64,000 nucleotides of DNA from positions 122,410-186,409 of the forward strand of contig QANZ01039871.1 in the NCBI GenBank assembly GCA_003254925.1, given 5' to 3'. Source of the DNA: Chamaecrista fasciculata. Taxonomy: Eukaryota > Streptophyta > Magnoliopsida > Fabales > Fabaceae. The position numbers were made by a program, and so were the translations under genes. The notes under the pieces were generated by a model. That model was not told the DNA's origin. It saw only the letters and a program-made list of their open reading frames with translations, and did no database searches. This document shows positions 48,262 through 59,365 of this stretch, piece after piece. The first letter of the stretch is position 1; each line of letters starts with the position of its first letter.

Positions 48262-49152
48262 ATATTATTATTATTTTTTTTTTGTCTGAAATCAAAGCAA
48301 TCCTATTTTTTTCCCTCAACTTTACTCAAAGTTGTATTTTAATCCTATTTTTTTTTCTTGTCTGATTCTTCTTCCTTCCGGTTCGCATCAATGGCTTCCA
48401 CCAATTCTCTCCTCTCTCCTTCCTTCACTCCCCTCCATCTCTTGGAACATGTAAGACGCACACGCCTCTTTCTTTTCTGCGTCCCGCTCACTTCTTCTCT
48501 TGGGTCCCTTTGATTTCGCTTCAATGTCTCATATGGTTGAATATGTATAGAATTTTTGTAACAAATCTAGATCTTGAGATATTCTCCCTTCCTGTCTGTG
48601 CTAGCACATAAGAATCTTGTGGGTTGGAAGGGCAGAAATTGATGAGATAGGACAGAGACCCCATCTTTCAAGTGGGTTTTGATGGTATATGCTTGGATTT
48701 GCTTAAGCTCCTTAAGGGATGTACATTTGGGTATGAGAGAGAGAATTTGGAGAAGAAAGTGGGCCTGATTGGAGGATAGGTGCTGTCATTGTTGAATTGC
48801 TTAACTAACTGGGTTTAATTGGGAGTGCATCAAGGAATGAGATTGTAGATTAATCATTAGTGAAAACTTGAAGGATCAAAATAGAATTTTGAGTAAACTT
48901 GAGTGACAAAAATATAATTTTGGCTTATGAAATATGACTAGGATTAATGATTTGGAAGCCAACTCACTATTTAACGGTGACACGTCATCACTTAACGACT
49001 ACATCATCAGACTAACTGACGGTTAACAGCCTAGGGACCAAAACGTAGACGGAGTTGTAAAATTGAGGGACTGATTCTTATTTTCCTACAATTCAGGGAC
49101 TAAATCGTTGACTCAATAATAATTGAGGGACCAAAAAGTAAGTTTTCTCTTT
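48262..49152. mobile_element. transposon-like insertion carrying a captured leader exon
   Basis: It interrupts sequence otherwise shared among the peptide gene flanks. Inside lie inverted arms of about 33 bp (48313-48345 and 48873-48905; 'ccctcaactttactcaaa' against 'ttttgagtaaacttgag'). Between them is GC-richer, non-repetitive DNA with a start codon, a transit-peptide-like exon and a splice donor. This is the layout of gene-capturing (Pack-type) elements. Outer borders are uncertain. Confidence 0.5.
48391..48450 (+). pseudogene. captured first exon, plastid-transit-peptide-like
   Basis: ATG plus 19 codons (MASTNSLLSPSFTPLHLLEH), then a donor GTAAGACG at 48451. Rich in Ser/Thr with few acids, starting Met-Ala-Ser, as chloroplast transit peptides do. 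No continuation exon is present, so it is probably a gene fragment. The donor gene is not recognised. Confidence 0.4.
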
Positions 49153-49891
49153 ACAAATATTTCTCTTCATGTGAAAGAATCTTGGCCGTCAATTTAATCC
49201 ATAATTCTTCATTGGGCCACGTTAGCCTCTCCTATTCTCATGATTCTTTTTTCTTTTTCTGTTTTTTTCGTAAATATGATTCTTTTTTCTTTTTCGTAGA
49301 CACATAAAAACGCACTTTTTTTGGTCTTTTTGTCTTCACTCTCTTTTGCATACACAAAGATCACCGAAGAATAAAGTTTGATAAAAAAAAAAGGGACTAA
49401 AACCGTGTTTTGGTTTCTCATGTATTAACTTATTTTTAAATTTGGTATTTCTTAGATTTCTATTTTCAATTTGCTCTCTCACAACTTGGTTATCAATTCT
49501 AAGTTGATGATGAAACAATGTTAACTGAATATACAACACAGTTGTTAAGATGTCATGTTAATTATGACATAAACATATTTTTTACTATTAAATATAGTTA
49601 TGAAAATTAACTTCTTTTTATTTTCTGAATTTTACGCAGCATTTTAATTTATTTTGTTAAAAAATTGAAATATACTTATACGTCAATTAAAATATTATAA
49701 TATTAATAAATGATATGATTTCTGCAAATGTAGATAAAGGAATTAATATCACTGTGATACTTTGTGGTTCGCCTCATTAATTGATCATTTGATTGTTTAG
49801 TAATAAGAAGCCAGCGGATTGTAGAAAATAAAATGGATTGGTAGAAAATATTTGTAGTCATCTTTCCTTGATTTTATATGCCTAGGCAAAA
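49153..49891. repeat. duplicated block of the peptide cluster, copy 1
   Basis: Begins tttacaaatatttctcttca and matches 51316-51990 over several hundred bases in the same order and orientation, with small insertions and deletions. No coding signal. Confidence 0.85.
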
Positions 49892-50227
49892 TTAGTCAAC
49901 TTTTTTTTCCTTTTTTTTTTCGCAATTGTAATGTGTAAAGAGAAAAGCCTCTAAATATTCACAAAGTTGAAGAAAAAAATGATGAAAGAATATGAAAATA
50001 ATGCTAATGTCTTATTCCATTTAAGCAATTTCCATTTAATGCCTGCACATTCAAAGCCTAGAAAATAATGTGTCGAGCCCATGAAACAGAATTATCTCAA
50101 TGATCAATGATATTCGATCAAAATAAACAGCAAAGATTTGACTAAATAGAGACAAAGAATTCTTCAACTTACATGCAAAATGAAATAAAAAATTCATACT
50201 TAAGCAGCAATGTTCTTATGTGGAACT
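49892..50227. other. spacer, nothing recognised
   Basis: AT-rich sequence before the hAT-like element; no coding or repeat structure seen. Confidence 0.5.
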
Positions 50228-50988
50228 TAGAAGTGACAAAAATTGACCCAACTCAATTATTATTTTAAACAACCCAAACCCAACTCATTTAAATAATGGG
50301 TCAAGATGGGTTGGGTCCAAAATTAACCCACTAAAATTGGGTTGGGTTTGGTCAAACTCATGGTTTACCCAACCCAACCTAAATGGGTTGGGTCCAAAAT
50401 TGACTCACTAAAATTGGGTTGGGTTGGGTCAAACTCATAGTTTACCCAACCCAACATAAATTTGAGGACTAAAATGAAAATTATAAAAAAATTTGGAGTC
50501 AAATTGTAATTTTGAAAAATATTGGAAAAATGTTTAATTTACAAATTAATCTGAAAAATAAATACATTTTAGTCAAAAAATCATGCATTCAATAAGAGGA
50601 GGATAAACTTCACAATTTTTTTGCAAAAATTACAAAATCCCCCCAAATGTTTTCAAAATTTAAAAAAATAACCCTAGATCATGATATTGAGGACTAAAAT
50701 GATAATTTCAAAAATTATTTGGGGTCAAAATATAATTTAATCATAATTTTGAATAATTTAAAAATTATTCTTATTAAATATTAATTAATTTAAAAATTAA
50801 ATAATTAATCTTTAAAATTTAAAAATTGGTTCATGAGTTGAGTTAGGTGGACTCTTGATTTCATGGGTATGACTCACTTCATAACCCATTTAACAAATAT
50901 AAATGGGTCATTGACCCATTTATGACCTAATCATTTACAACCCAACCCAACCCAAAACCAATTCAATCAACCATTTTGCCACCCGTAA
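50228..50988. mobile_element. hAT-like non-autonomous element
   Basis: The left end TAGAAGTGACAAAAATTG and the complement of the right end TTACGGGTGGCAAAATGG match the common plant hAT terminal type (TAGGGGTGGCAAAA). TGGAACT flanks both sides (50221-50227 and 50989-50995). The interior has many GGGTTGGGTT/AACCCAACCC repeats. Length 761 bp, non-coding. Confidence 0.8.
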
Positions 50989-51315
50989 TGGAACTCATTA
51001 ACTTAGTTAAGAAAGATCAAACTACATAACTTTGTTGGCTGTTACCGGCGGTCAGGCTCTTACAACTTAATAGCATCTATCAATGAGGAAGTTGGGGTAT
51101 TGCAGCATAGGTAAAGGATGATAAGCTGTCAGATTCAAATTACGAGGACAAATCGAATGTATTAATTCCTTTGTAATTCTCCTTCAGCTCGATTAGTGAG
51201 GAACACATATTGCAATTCATCTTTTGGATTTGATAATCATTAGGGCCTTTGCACCATGTGTTCCACTCTATTGTAGTTGCGGAACTAGAACGATTCAGCT
51301 TCAAGCGAAATTAAG
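50989..51315. other. spacer, nothing recognised
   Basis: Unique-looking AT-rich sequence between the hAT-like element and duplicated block copy 2; no gene seen. Confidence 0.5.
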
Positions 51316-51990
51316 GTTTACAAATATTTCTCTTCATGTGAAAGAATCTTGGCCGTCAATTTAATCCATAATTTTTCATTGGGCCACGTTAGGTTCTCAT
51401 GATTCTTGTTTCTTTTTCGTAGACACATAAAAAGGCATTTTTTTTTTGTCTTTTTGTTTTCACTCTCTTTTTCATACACACATAAAGATCACCGAAGAAT
51501 AAAGTTTGATTAAAAAAAAAAAAAGGTACTAAAACCTTGTTTTGGTTTCCAATGTATTAACTTAATTTTTAATTTGGTCTTTCTTAAGATTTCTATTTTT
51601 CAATTTGCTTTCTCACAACTTGGTTATCAATTCTAAGTTGATGATGAAACAGTGTTAACTGAATATATACAACACAGTTGTTAAGATGTCATGTTAATTA
51701 TGACATAAACATATTTTTCACTATTAAATATAGTTATTAAAATTAACTTCTTTTTATTTTCTGAATTTTACGCAGCATTTTAATTTATTTTGTTAAAAAA
51801 TTGAAATATACTTATACGTCAATTAAAATATTATAATATTAATAAATGATATGATTTCTGCAATTAATGATAATGTCATCAATTTAGTTATAATGTAGAT
51901 AAAGGAATTAATATCACTTTGATACTTTATAGTTTGGCCTTATTAATTTGATTGTTTAGTAACAAGAAGCCAGCGGATTGGAAGAAATTA
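51316..51990. repeat. duplicated block of the peptide cluster, copy 2
   Basis: Matches 49153-49840, including the shared stretches 'gtgaaagaatcttggccgtc' and 'aacttggttatcaattctaa'. It runs into the 3' flank of peptide gene C (about 52005-52240), itself matching the 3' flanks of A and B. Confidence 0.85.
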
Positions 51991-52240
51991 TTTGTGATTA
52001 ATTGATAACTCTATAAATTTAAGTTATTTAAATCTTCTTTATGGTTTATTTGAGAAGCTTTTATCTTATTTAAGTCTTTAAGTCTTTAGTAAGATTTGAA
52101 ATTCAAGACGTGTAAATGAAAAGAATAAAAAATGAAATAATTAATAGATCAATGCATTAAGAAAAAGTGATTCAATAATAGTTGAATAGGATATATTTTA
52201 GTATGTGTTTGACAAGGGGGAAATAGTACATGTACTAATT

Positions 52241-52611
52241 TCAAATCTTAGAAGGAGGAGACGGTGGAAGAAGGGACTGAGGGACGCAGCAAATGCAGTA
52301 GTGTATTAAAGGAACACAAATACTCCTGGATCCTACACCACAATGTTTAGGAGCACACTCAGTAGCACAGTCTGCATCAGATTTACAACCATTTACCGCT
52401 ACTCTTGCTTCCACTGTTTTTCATTAAAAAAAATACACAATGTCACAATTTATACATCACTCCTTCATATTTTCATTTAATTACATTAATACATATATGC
52501 AATAACAAATTATGCATTCAAACACAGATTAGAAAGTAGTTAATTACCATGAGATGCTGCTATGAGCAGCAAAACCATGAAGCAAGCCAATGTGAGTGAA
52601 ACTTTCGCCAT
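52241..52611 (-). CDS. secreted 8-cysteine defensin-like peptide, copy C
   Basis: Two minus-strand exons, 52611-52548 and 52413-52241, give 78 aa. The signal peptide is identical to that of copy B at the protein level. Mature cysteines: C-x5-C-x3-C-x4-C-x7-C-x6-C-x-C-C, so the gap before the last C-x-C-C is one residue longer than in A and B. The tail is PPSPPSKI. TATA box at 52719-52727 (minus). Confidence 0.87.
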
Positions 52612-52908
52612 TTTTGGTTGGGTTTTTTCACGCTCACAAAATTCAACACCGACAAAATGAGTTTAATTACTTTTGTTATAGCTAGCTATGTGTTGGAGAT
52701 CAGTGATGCCTTTGATGTCTTTATATATTAGAGTCATTAAATTAATGGGATTTGCACTGTCATTATTACAATTATAAAATTAATTTTTTAGGGGAAGCAA
52801 TGATATTAAGTATACAAATTAATTGCTTATATTAAATGCTCATTGATTAAAATAGGTTTAGAACAATATAATTTTCATATTTAGATAAAATTCCTTATAT
52901 ACTGGTTA
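52612..52908. promoter_or_regulatory. promoter region of peptide gene C
   Basis: Conserved with the upstream flanks of A and B, with TATATAAAG at 52719-52727. It ends where an inverted-repeat element begins. Confidence 0.6.
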
Positions 52909-53598
52909 GGGTAAATTACATTTTAGTATCTTGTTTTATGGACCAGTTTCACTTTGGTACTCCATTTTTTCAAAAGTGACACTTCGGTACCTTATTATTT
53001 GCATCGTTAACACTTTGATACCCAAATTTATTTTTCTGTTAAGTTTTGACGGCGAAGTCGCACATGACTATTACGTGCTCAGTAAAACACTCAAATGTCT
53101 TTTTTCCTTATTATTTTTCATAATTTAAACGGTAAAGTACTCCAAAATCCTTTCACTTTGACTCTTAGTATTTTTCACGATTTTTGAATGTTTTAGCATA
53201 TGATCCAATTTCACTTTGGTACCTCGAAGCTCTTTTTTCATTACTTTTTACGGAAAAAAAACACGTACAAGTCACATGTATGGTCAAAAATACAAAATTT
53301 TGCTCTCCTCATGATTTAGCAAAAAAAATAAACATGAAATCTTCTACCTTCAAGTATATACTGAATCGTGTTTTTTGAAGGTTGAATTATGAAATCTGAG
53401 TTTAAGTGGGTGAATTTTGTGTTTTTGACCATGCACGTGACTTGCACATGCTTTTGTTCCGTAAAAAAATAACGAGAAAAAAGCTTCAAGGTACCAAAGT
53501 GTTAACGACAAAATAAAATAGGGTACTAAATGTCACTTTTGAAAGAACATGGTACTAAAATGAAATCAATTCGTAGAGTACCAAAGTATAATTTACCC
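52909..53598. mobile_element. 'GGGTAAATTAC' inverted-repeat element
   Basis: The ends GGGTAAATTACATTTTAGTA and the complement of TACTTTGG...ATAATTTACCC are inverted. Same terminal family as 38308-38704 but longer (690 bp), and no clean target duplication is visible. No coding capacity. Confidence 0.7.
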
Positions 53599-53824
53599 TT
53601 TAATTAAGATCATTTAAAATTTTTTTGAAAATGGAATAAAAAAGATACAAAGAGAAACTTCATAAATAAAATAATATACAAAGCCTACACTACCATTTCA
53701 CTCCATAACAATCAAGTTTTAACGATTAATTAGAAATGTGTTCCTAGAGTCAAAGAAAGAAAAATAAACTTCTTTTATTATATAATCATGAAATCGATTT
53801 TAAGATTTACAAATCACCCAAAGT
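53599..53824. other. short spacer between transposons
   Basis: AT-rich, no gene; its last 8 bases (CCCAAAGT, 53817-53824) are the left target duplication of the next element. Confidence 0.6.
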
Positions 53825-54569
53825 CATAGTGTGAAAAACCGGACCGGACCGGGCGGTCCGACCGGTGAACCGGAGCCCAGGCCGGTCCGGAGATACTTTT
53901 ATACCGGAATGTAAGCGAATCAACGGTAAACCGGGTTGAACCGCCGGTTTTTCGCTGACTCGGGTGAACCGGAAGTGAAACCGCCTTCATTGAATCGGAC
54001 TGGAATTTTGACAAAATTGTTGGAGCAAGGAATCGAACCTGGTACCCAATGCCTAAATGAGAAAGAAAATACCACTGCACCATCACATACGATTGATAAC
54101 ATAATGCATTCTAAATAATTTATTGTAATTCTTTTGAGAAGTGGGAACCGTTAAATTAAATTAACTATTATATGTTTTTCAATTTGTAGACTGGTGAACC
54201 GTAAACCGGTTTGACTCGCCAAAGTTTGAAAAATTACATATTGACCCCAAATTTTTTTAAAAAATTACAAATTAGTCCCTGGATACATATTATCTATGGA
54301 CTAAAATGAAAACTTTAAAAAATAATTGGGGTAATATGTAATTTTTACAAAACTTATTATGGTTAAAATTTCAAAATAGCTCCAAAGGTACTAAATATTT
54401 AAATTATTGCAATATATTAATGTGTATTTAATGAATATGTATATTTGAAAATGTATTTTTTAAGTAAACCGGCTCAACCGGTTAAACCAGTGACCCAGCG
54501 GTTGAACCATTGAATCAGTGACCCGAGCCTTCCACCGGTTTGATGACCGATCCGGTTTTTTGCACTATG
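53825..54569. mobile_element. hAT-like element with perfect 8-bp target duplication
   Basis: The left end CATAGTGTGAAAAACCGG and the complement of the right end CATAGTGCAAAAAACCGG are near-identical inverted repeats. CCCAAAGT occurs exactly at 53817-53824 and 54570-54577. An 8-bp duplication with CANNG-type ends indicates hAT. The interior is rich in CCGGTT motifs and has no transposase frame. 745 bp. Confidence 0.88.
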
Positions 54570-55340
54570 CCCAAAGTGAAATACTATACTGAAGCCAATC
54601 ATGATCTTTCATTAAAAACTAAGTTTATGCCTAAATTATATTTATCATATATCAGTTCTTTTTTTTTTTTGGTAATTTATATATCAGGTTCTTTCAGAAA
54701 AGCTAGATCTGAAATATTTATTTAGAGATGTGAGTATTGAAATTTGTACACTTTTATGAAAACCGAAACCCAATGTATTTATTTAGAGTAAAAGATGTAA
54801 ATAAAATCTTTAGAAATAAAACAATCTAATATATACAATTCACACCCCCAAATGGTCTTTGTCCAATCTTTACAAAATATCTAGAACCTAAGTTTTCATA
54901 TGAAATTATGAGTGTCGAAAGGTTTTCTTTTTTTGTTGGCACCATTTTTCATATTTCAATATTGCACACAGGTTTTACCATCTAGATTCCAAATGCCTAT
55001 TGATTTAACATGCTTTGCATGCATCAATTGATAATGTCAGCAAAATAGGATGATATCTAATCAATGGCTAAGAACCAAGGACGAGCAGCAATCCTGCTCT
55101 TATGTAATATAAACTTATTATATTTATGTATACACTAATAAAATTTGCCAAATGGTCGAAACAAAAGATACAATTTACCAATTGTCATTGTTATGCAAAG
55201 GCAAAACTTAATCATAACATAAGTCACAGCATTCGTCTCGGACATTTTGGCAACTTTTGTTTGGTGACTTGTTCTAAGCTTGAATCATTGACATGATTTT
55301 ATTTGTGCTGCAACCAGCATGCTTGGAAGTTGGAAATAAA
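54570..55340. other. intergenic and probable 3' UTR of the centrin gene
   Basis: AT-rich. Carries the dispersed repeat shared with 40145-40285 (about 54938-55095). No gene seen. Confidence 0.5.
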
Positions 55341-57992
55341 CTAGTAACCATAACTAGTTTGTTTCATCATCTTGATAAACTCCTCTGCATTCACCTCTCC
55401 ATCGTCTGCACATTTTAAACCCAAAATATATCCATCTCACAAAAATGCAAAGAGATTATGAAATATAACAGAAAAAACATTTGTAGTAAGTTCACTAGCT
55501 TGCCTCCCCATATGAGAATACTTCCTGACTCAAACTGGTTTATTGCGCGCATTGCAGTCATTATATAATCCCCAAACAAACATCATCAATACAAAGGCAA
55601 GAAAGTTACAGACGCAAGGATGAGATCATCATCTAATATCTATTATGAGCGTACGACTACCATTATTATTGATATCCCTTGGAAATCTTACGAATACTTT
55701 CACTGCCATTTGCTCTAGAGTGTTTTCCAAATGTTTTGCTAAAAGAGATCGAAGTAATGGTAAAGCAAATTCCAGCATATATATATATGCCATAAAAACA
55801 TGTAAAAAAGGGTACATCATATATGTACTCTTAATGCAAAAACCAACCAAGGACGAAGTTACAAGTATATGCTTTTCATGTTCATGAAGCGCAACATATG
55901 CCAGCACCAGCAATATCTACCACAAGAGTACTAGAATAGCACACATTGGGGATAACTATATTTAGAAAATAATTATTTGGAGCAAGAAACAAGGCATTCA
56001 GGAAACAACTGTGCAACTGGATGTGCATTATGACTAGTTTTCTATAATATTTCACATTGTGGCAAATGTATGATGTAAATAACTTACGATCTTGGTCTGC
56101 TTCATCAATCATCTCTTGAATCTCTCTGTCAGTAAAATCTTCACCTAGCTCTTTTACATGGTTCTTAATGTCTGCTACAGATATCTTTCCCTGCATTGGC
56201 ACTAAACAATAAGAGAAAAAAAAAAGAAATGCAGATATCACGTGTAAACAGTGACGACCCTCACATTTTTATCTTGATCAATAATCTGGAAAGCTTTCAT
56301 GAGCTCCTCCCTAGTGTCTTTTTCTCCAAGTTTGGCTGTCATCATATATTCAAATTCTGGATAATCAATTGCTCCACTGCCATCCTTGTCCATATCTGCC
56401 ATCAATTGATTAATTTGCTGGAATTGAATGACAAGGTGGATCATCAATAAGAGATATAAATTAACTTCTAAAAAAAAAGGGCAGAATCCAAAATTACAAG
56501 ACTAAGATTCACTCAATCCATTGCTAACTCAGGAGACCGTAGCTCAGATTGACAGTAGAAGTGCAGCCACAACCAAATAAACGAAAGAAGGTAGGTTAGG
56601 CACAGGGATCAGAGAAGGAATTAGGAAATAGGTGGCTCATTTCCTCATCACAAATGTAAAAAAAAAAATCCTTTAGCTACAGCCATATCTATGACCCCGA
56701 TCCTCTGCATTAAAAAGCTTCTCTGGAGTTGGTCGCCAGCAGAAATTTTTTCAAAACGCACCGTTTCACTTAAATGAGCTCGCCACGTGTCGACATCTCA
56801 ACGGCGAGCACAGAGAACTCCAAAGGCGTTAATTTCAGAGGATCCGATTTGATATATCTATGGGAAAACCATTTTATACCTCCAATACACATGAAATTCA
56901 ATGAATTAACTTTTTTCTTTCTTCCTTTTTTTTTTGGCCAACTGTTCAATGATCGTAATGGAATTTAGGTAGTACCTCTTCTGTCATCTCAAATCCAAGG
57001 GCCCTGTCAACATAACATAAGATGCCTGTCATGAATATTACATAGCCACTTGAGACGGCAAAGCTATAAAATTTTGAAATGACAAGCACACCTCATGGCA
57101 ACATTCAGCTCCTTGGCATCAATAGTACCTACAAATCATAGACAAGAAAAAGCATGAAAAATAAAAAATTTATATTAAAAAAATACTCAATAATGTTTTG
57201 ATGCTACAGTCTACAAAACCTGAGCCATCCAAGTCAAATAATTCAAATGCTTCCTTAATCTCCTGCTTCTTCTGTTTGGTCAAGCCATGATGGCGTGCTC
57301 TCGGATTATTAAATCTCCTGGATTCCCCCCTATATACCGAAGCCTGATACATAAATTCATATAAAAACAGATATGTTAGGATTGAACAAACTTAGTCATC
57401 TTTCCTTGATTTTATATGCCTAGGCAAAAGATTGCAAACCACTTCACAGTTATTTAATTTTAAAGATCCGTAGAATATAGAAATAATGAATCTGACATTC
57501 CTGTATGACGTTGAAGATGCCACCATGGCACCATCTTTAAACCTGCCACTCTCTAATTTTTCCCATTTTCTTTTTCTAGTTTATCTAGCATAGCAGAGTG
57601 CTATACATGTTGGAAGAAAAACTATATAATATATGATATATAATATCGCTTCTTTGGCTTTTCCCTTATTTCCCTTTTTAATCCGTTCAACTGCTATATG
57701 TAGCTCGAATATTCCTACTTCACATAGGCGTGCAAAATTATTTAGAACAAACCATGCAGAGATTACCCCCAATTTCAAGAATCTTAAGCAATGAAGGAGT
57801 TGAAGACACCACAAGTAGCGAAAAAACGCAAGAAAAGCACAGAAGTAGTAACTAGACGAACAGAGTTGGGTGTTTTCCAACCCAAAAATTAAGGTTCAGC
57901 CACAGACAGAGATTAAACCAAAATTAGAATCGGCATGATGGAAATGCACATAAATTGAAGGAGATGACAGATGAGGAGGGGAATTTTACCAT
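55341..57992 (-). CDS. CEN: centrin (caltractin)
   Basis: Seven minus-strand coding exons: 57992-57990, 57343-57220, 57128-57092, 57003-56976, 56417-56265, 56190-56088, 55405-55341; total 170 aa. The first coding exon holds only the ATG, directly before GTAAAATT; exon 2 continues [10 protein letters not shown]. Four EF-hand loops: residues 38-49 (DLDGSGTIDAKE), 74-85 ([12 protein letters not shown]), 111-122 (DQDKNGKISVAD, with Asp at position 12) and 147-158 ([12 protein letters not shown]). The basic N-terminus and the C-terminal KQTSYGY are centrin traits, close to Arabidopsis CML19/CML20. Centrins act in microtubule organisation, nucleotide excision repair and the TREX-2 mRNA export complex. 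Length matches the family (about 169 aa). Confidence 0.93.
57393..57429. repeat. 37-bp identity with 49855-49891, in centrin intron 1
   Basis: The stretch starting tagtcatctttccttgattt is identical to one at the end of duplicated block copy 1 of the peptide cluster. Its nature is unknown. Confidence 0.8.
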
Positions 57993-58434
57993 CCTTGAAC
58001 CTTATCTACAAATTTGAAACGGCGTTGCTTCCGGCGAAAGGCCACGACGAGAACACTATACCGGAACTCTCGTGAAATATCTATTAACTGTTTTAATTTT
58101 ATATAATATATATACTACTATTGGGATTTTTTTTTTAAGGTAATGTTATGGGTTTTCTCGCTTTTTCCGTGTAAGGGTAATGTTAAGGGTCTAAGTGAAG
58201 ATTAATCTCATTCGAGCTACCGAGACGAAACGGTCGTGCTCTCTCAACAATGTCGACTCGATCCCTCGAGTTTGGTTCTTTCACCTAGAGTGTAGTTCGT
58301 CAACTACTGCATCAAACACCAGTGGTTACTATTGGGATTTATTTTAGTTAGAATTTCAGAAACCTGGTTCGTACTGAAAGTCTAAAACTAAATAAAAAGA
58401 AAATTGCTGTCTACGTCACCTATCTGTATGTAAC
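57993..58434. other. centrin promoter region
   Basis: Upstream of the centrin start on the minus strand; the first bases are the 5' leader. Ends at the 9-bp target duplication of the next element. No other gene. Confidence 0.5.
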
Positions 58435-59365
58435 AAGGAAGCACGGACACGCCAATTTCATGGCGTGTCCACGCGTCGGACACCGACACGCGTGCGATAC
58501 GTGTCCGACACATGCCTTTCCGTGTCGCGGTGGTTCAACAGCTTCAGTCGACTTAGACACGGATTCGACACGGCTTGAAACGGCTAGACACGGAGGAACC
58601 CAATTTTGATGTGAGACGACGAGAGAAGTTTGGAATATAATCGATAAGTAAAGATCAGATGAAGAAGAAAGAAAGTATGCGCTAGATCTCCAGTCGTTCA
58701 ACATCCAAACATTGTCATGCTCTACGGTCGTTCGCGGCGGCAAGCTCAATTTCTGTGGTGGTCGTCAATTTCTGTCACACTAGCAGCCTCTCGCACCAAC
58801 TTCGTCGTCAATTTCTGTCACAGCAGAAGAAGCCTCTTGCACCACATGAAGCTAGAAAAGGTGTTGTGAATTGAATGAGTCTATAGCGTGTATACAGAAT
58901 CAACAANAAAAAAAAAAAAAAAAAAAAAAAAAAAGTGTAAAGCAACGTGACATGGCAAGTAATGAAAGATTGAATGACGGTTAGGATCAAATGTAGAGGG
59001 ATGGAGAAAACTTTTAATGGATAGGATCCACTCTCAATACTTGTGGGCATGTGGGACATTGGGACTAATTAATAATTAGTATATATATATAGCCTTTAAG
59101 TGTTAACTTCCAGAATGTGGCATGGCTCATGAAATGAGATGGAATATGTTTTTATATTTTAAATTTTTAAATGTTTAAAATATTTTTTTACATATTGAAA
59201 ATCTGAATTCAAAGTTTTTATCAATGTTTAATTATTTATTTATTTTGTTTCATGTTAAAATTATTATAATAATTATTATAAATATATATATATATATGTG
59301 CCGTGTCGTGTCCTATAATTTTTAGAATTTGACGTGTCGCCGTGTCCGTGTCGTGTACATGCTAA
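58435..59365. mobile_element. non-autonomous element with 9-bp target duplication, Mutator-like
   Basis: GTATGTAAC occurs at 58426-58434 and 59366-59374. The inner ends carry inverted, imperfect CACGGACACG / CGTGTCCGTG motifs, repeated several times on each side. A poly-A tract with an N (58907) lies inside. 931 bp, no transposase frame. A Mutator-like origin fits the 9-bp duplication. Confidence 0.7.

Noticed and set aside
58808-59059. 83-aa minus-strand frame with a Phe run
   Set aside because: It crosses the N at 58907 and a poly-A tract within a transposon.
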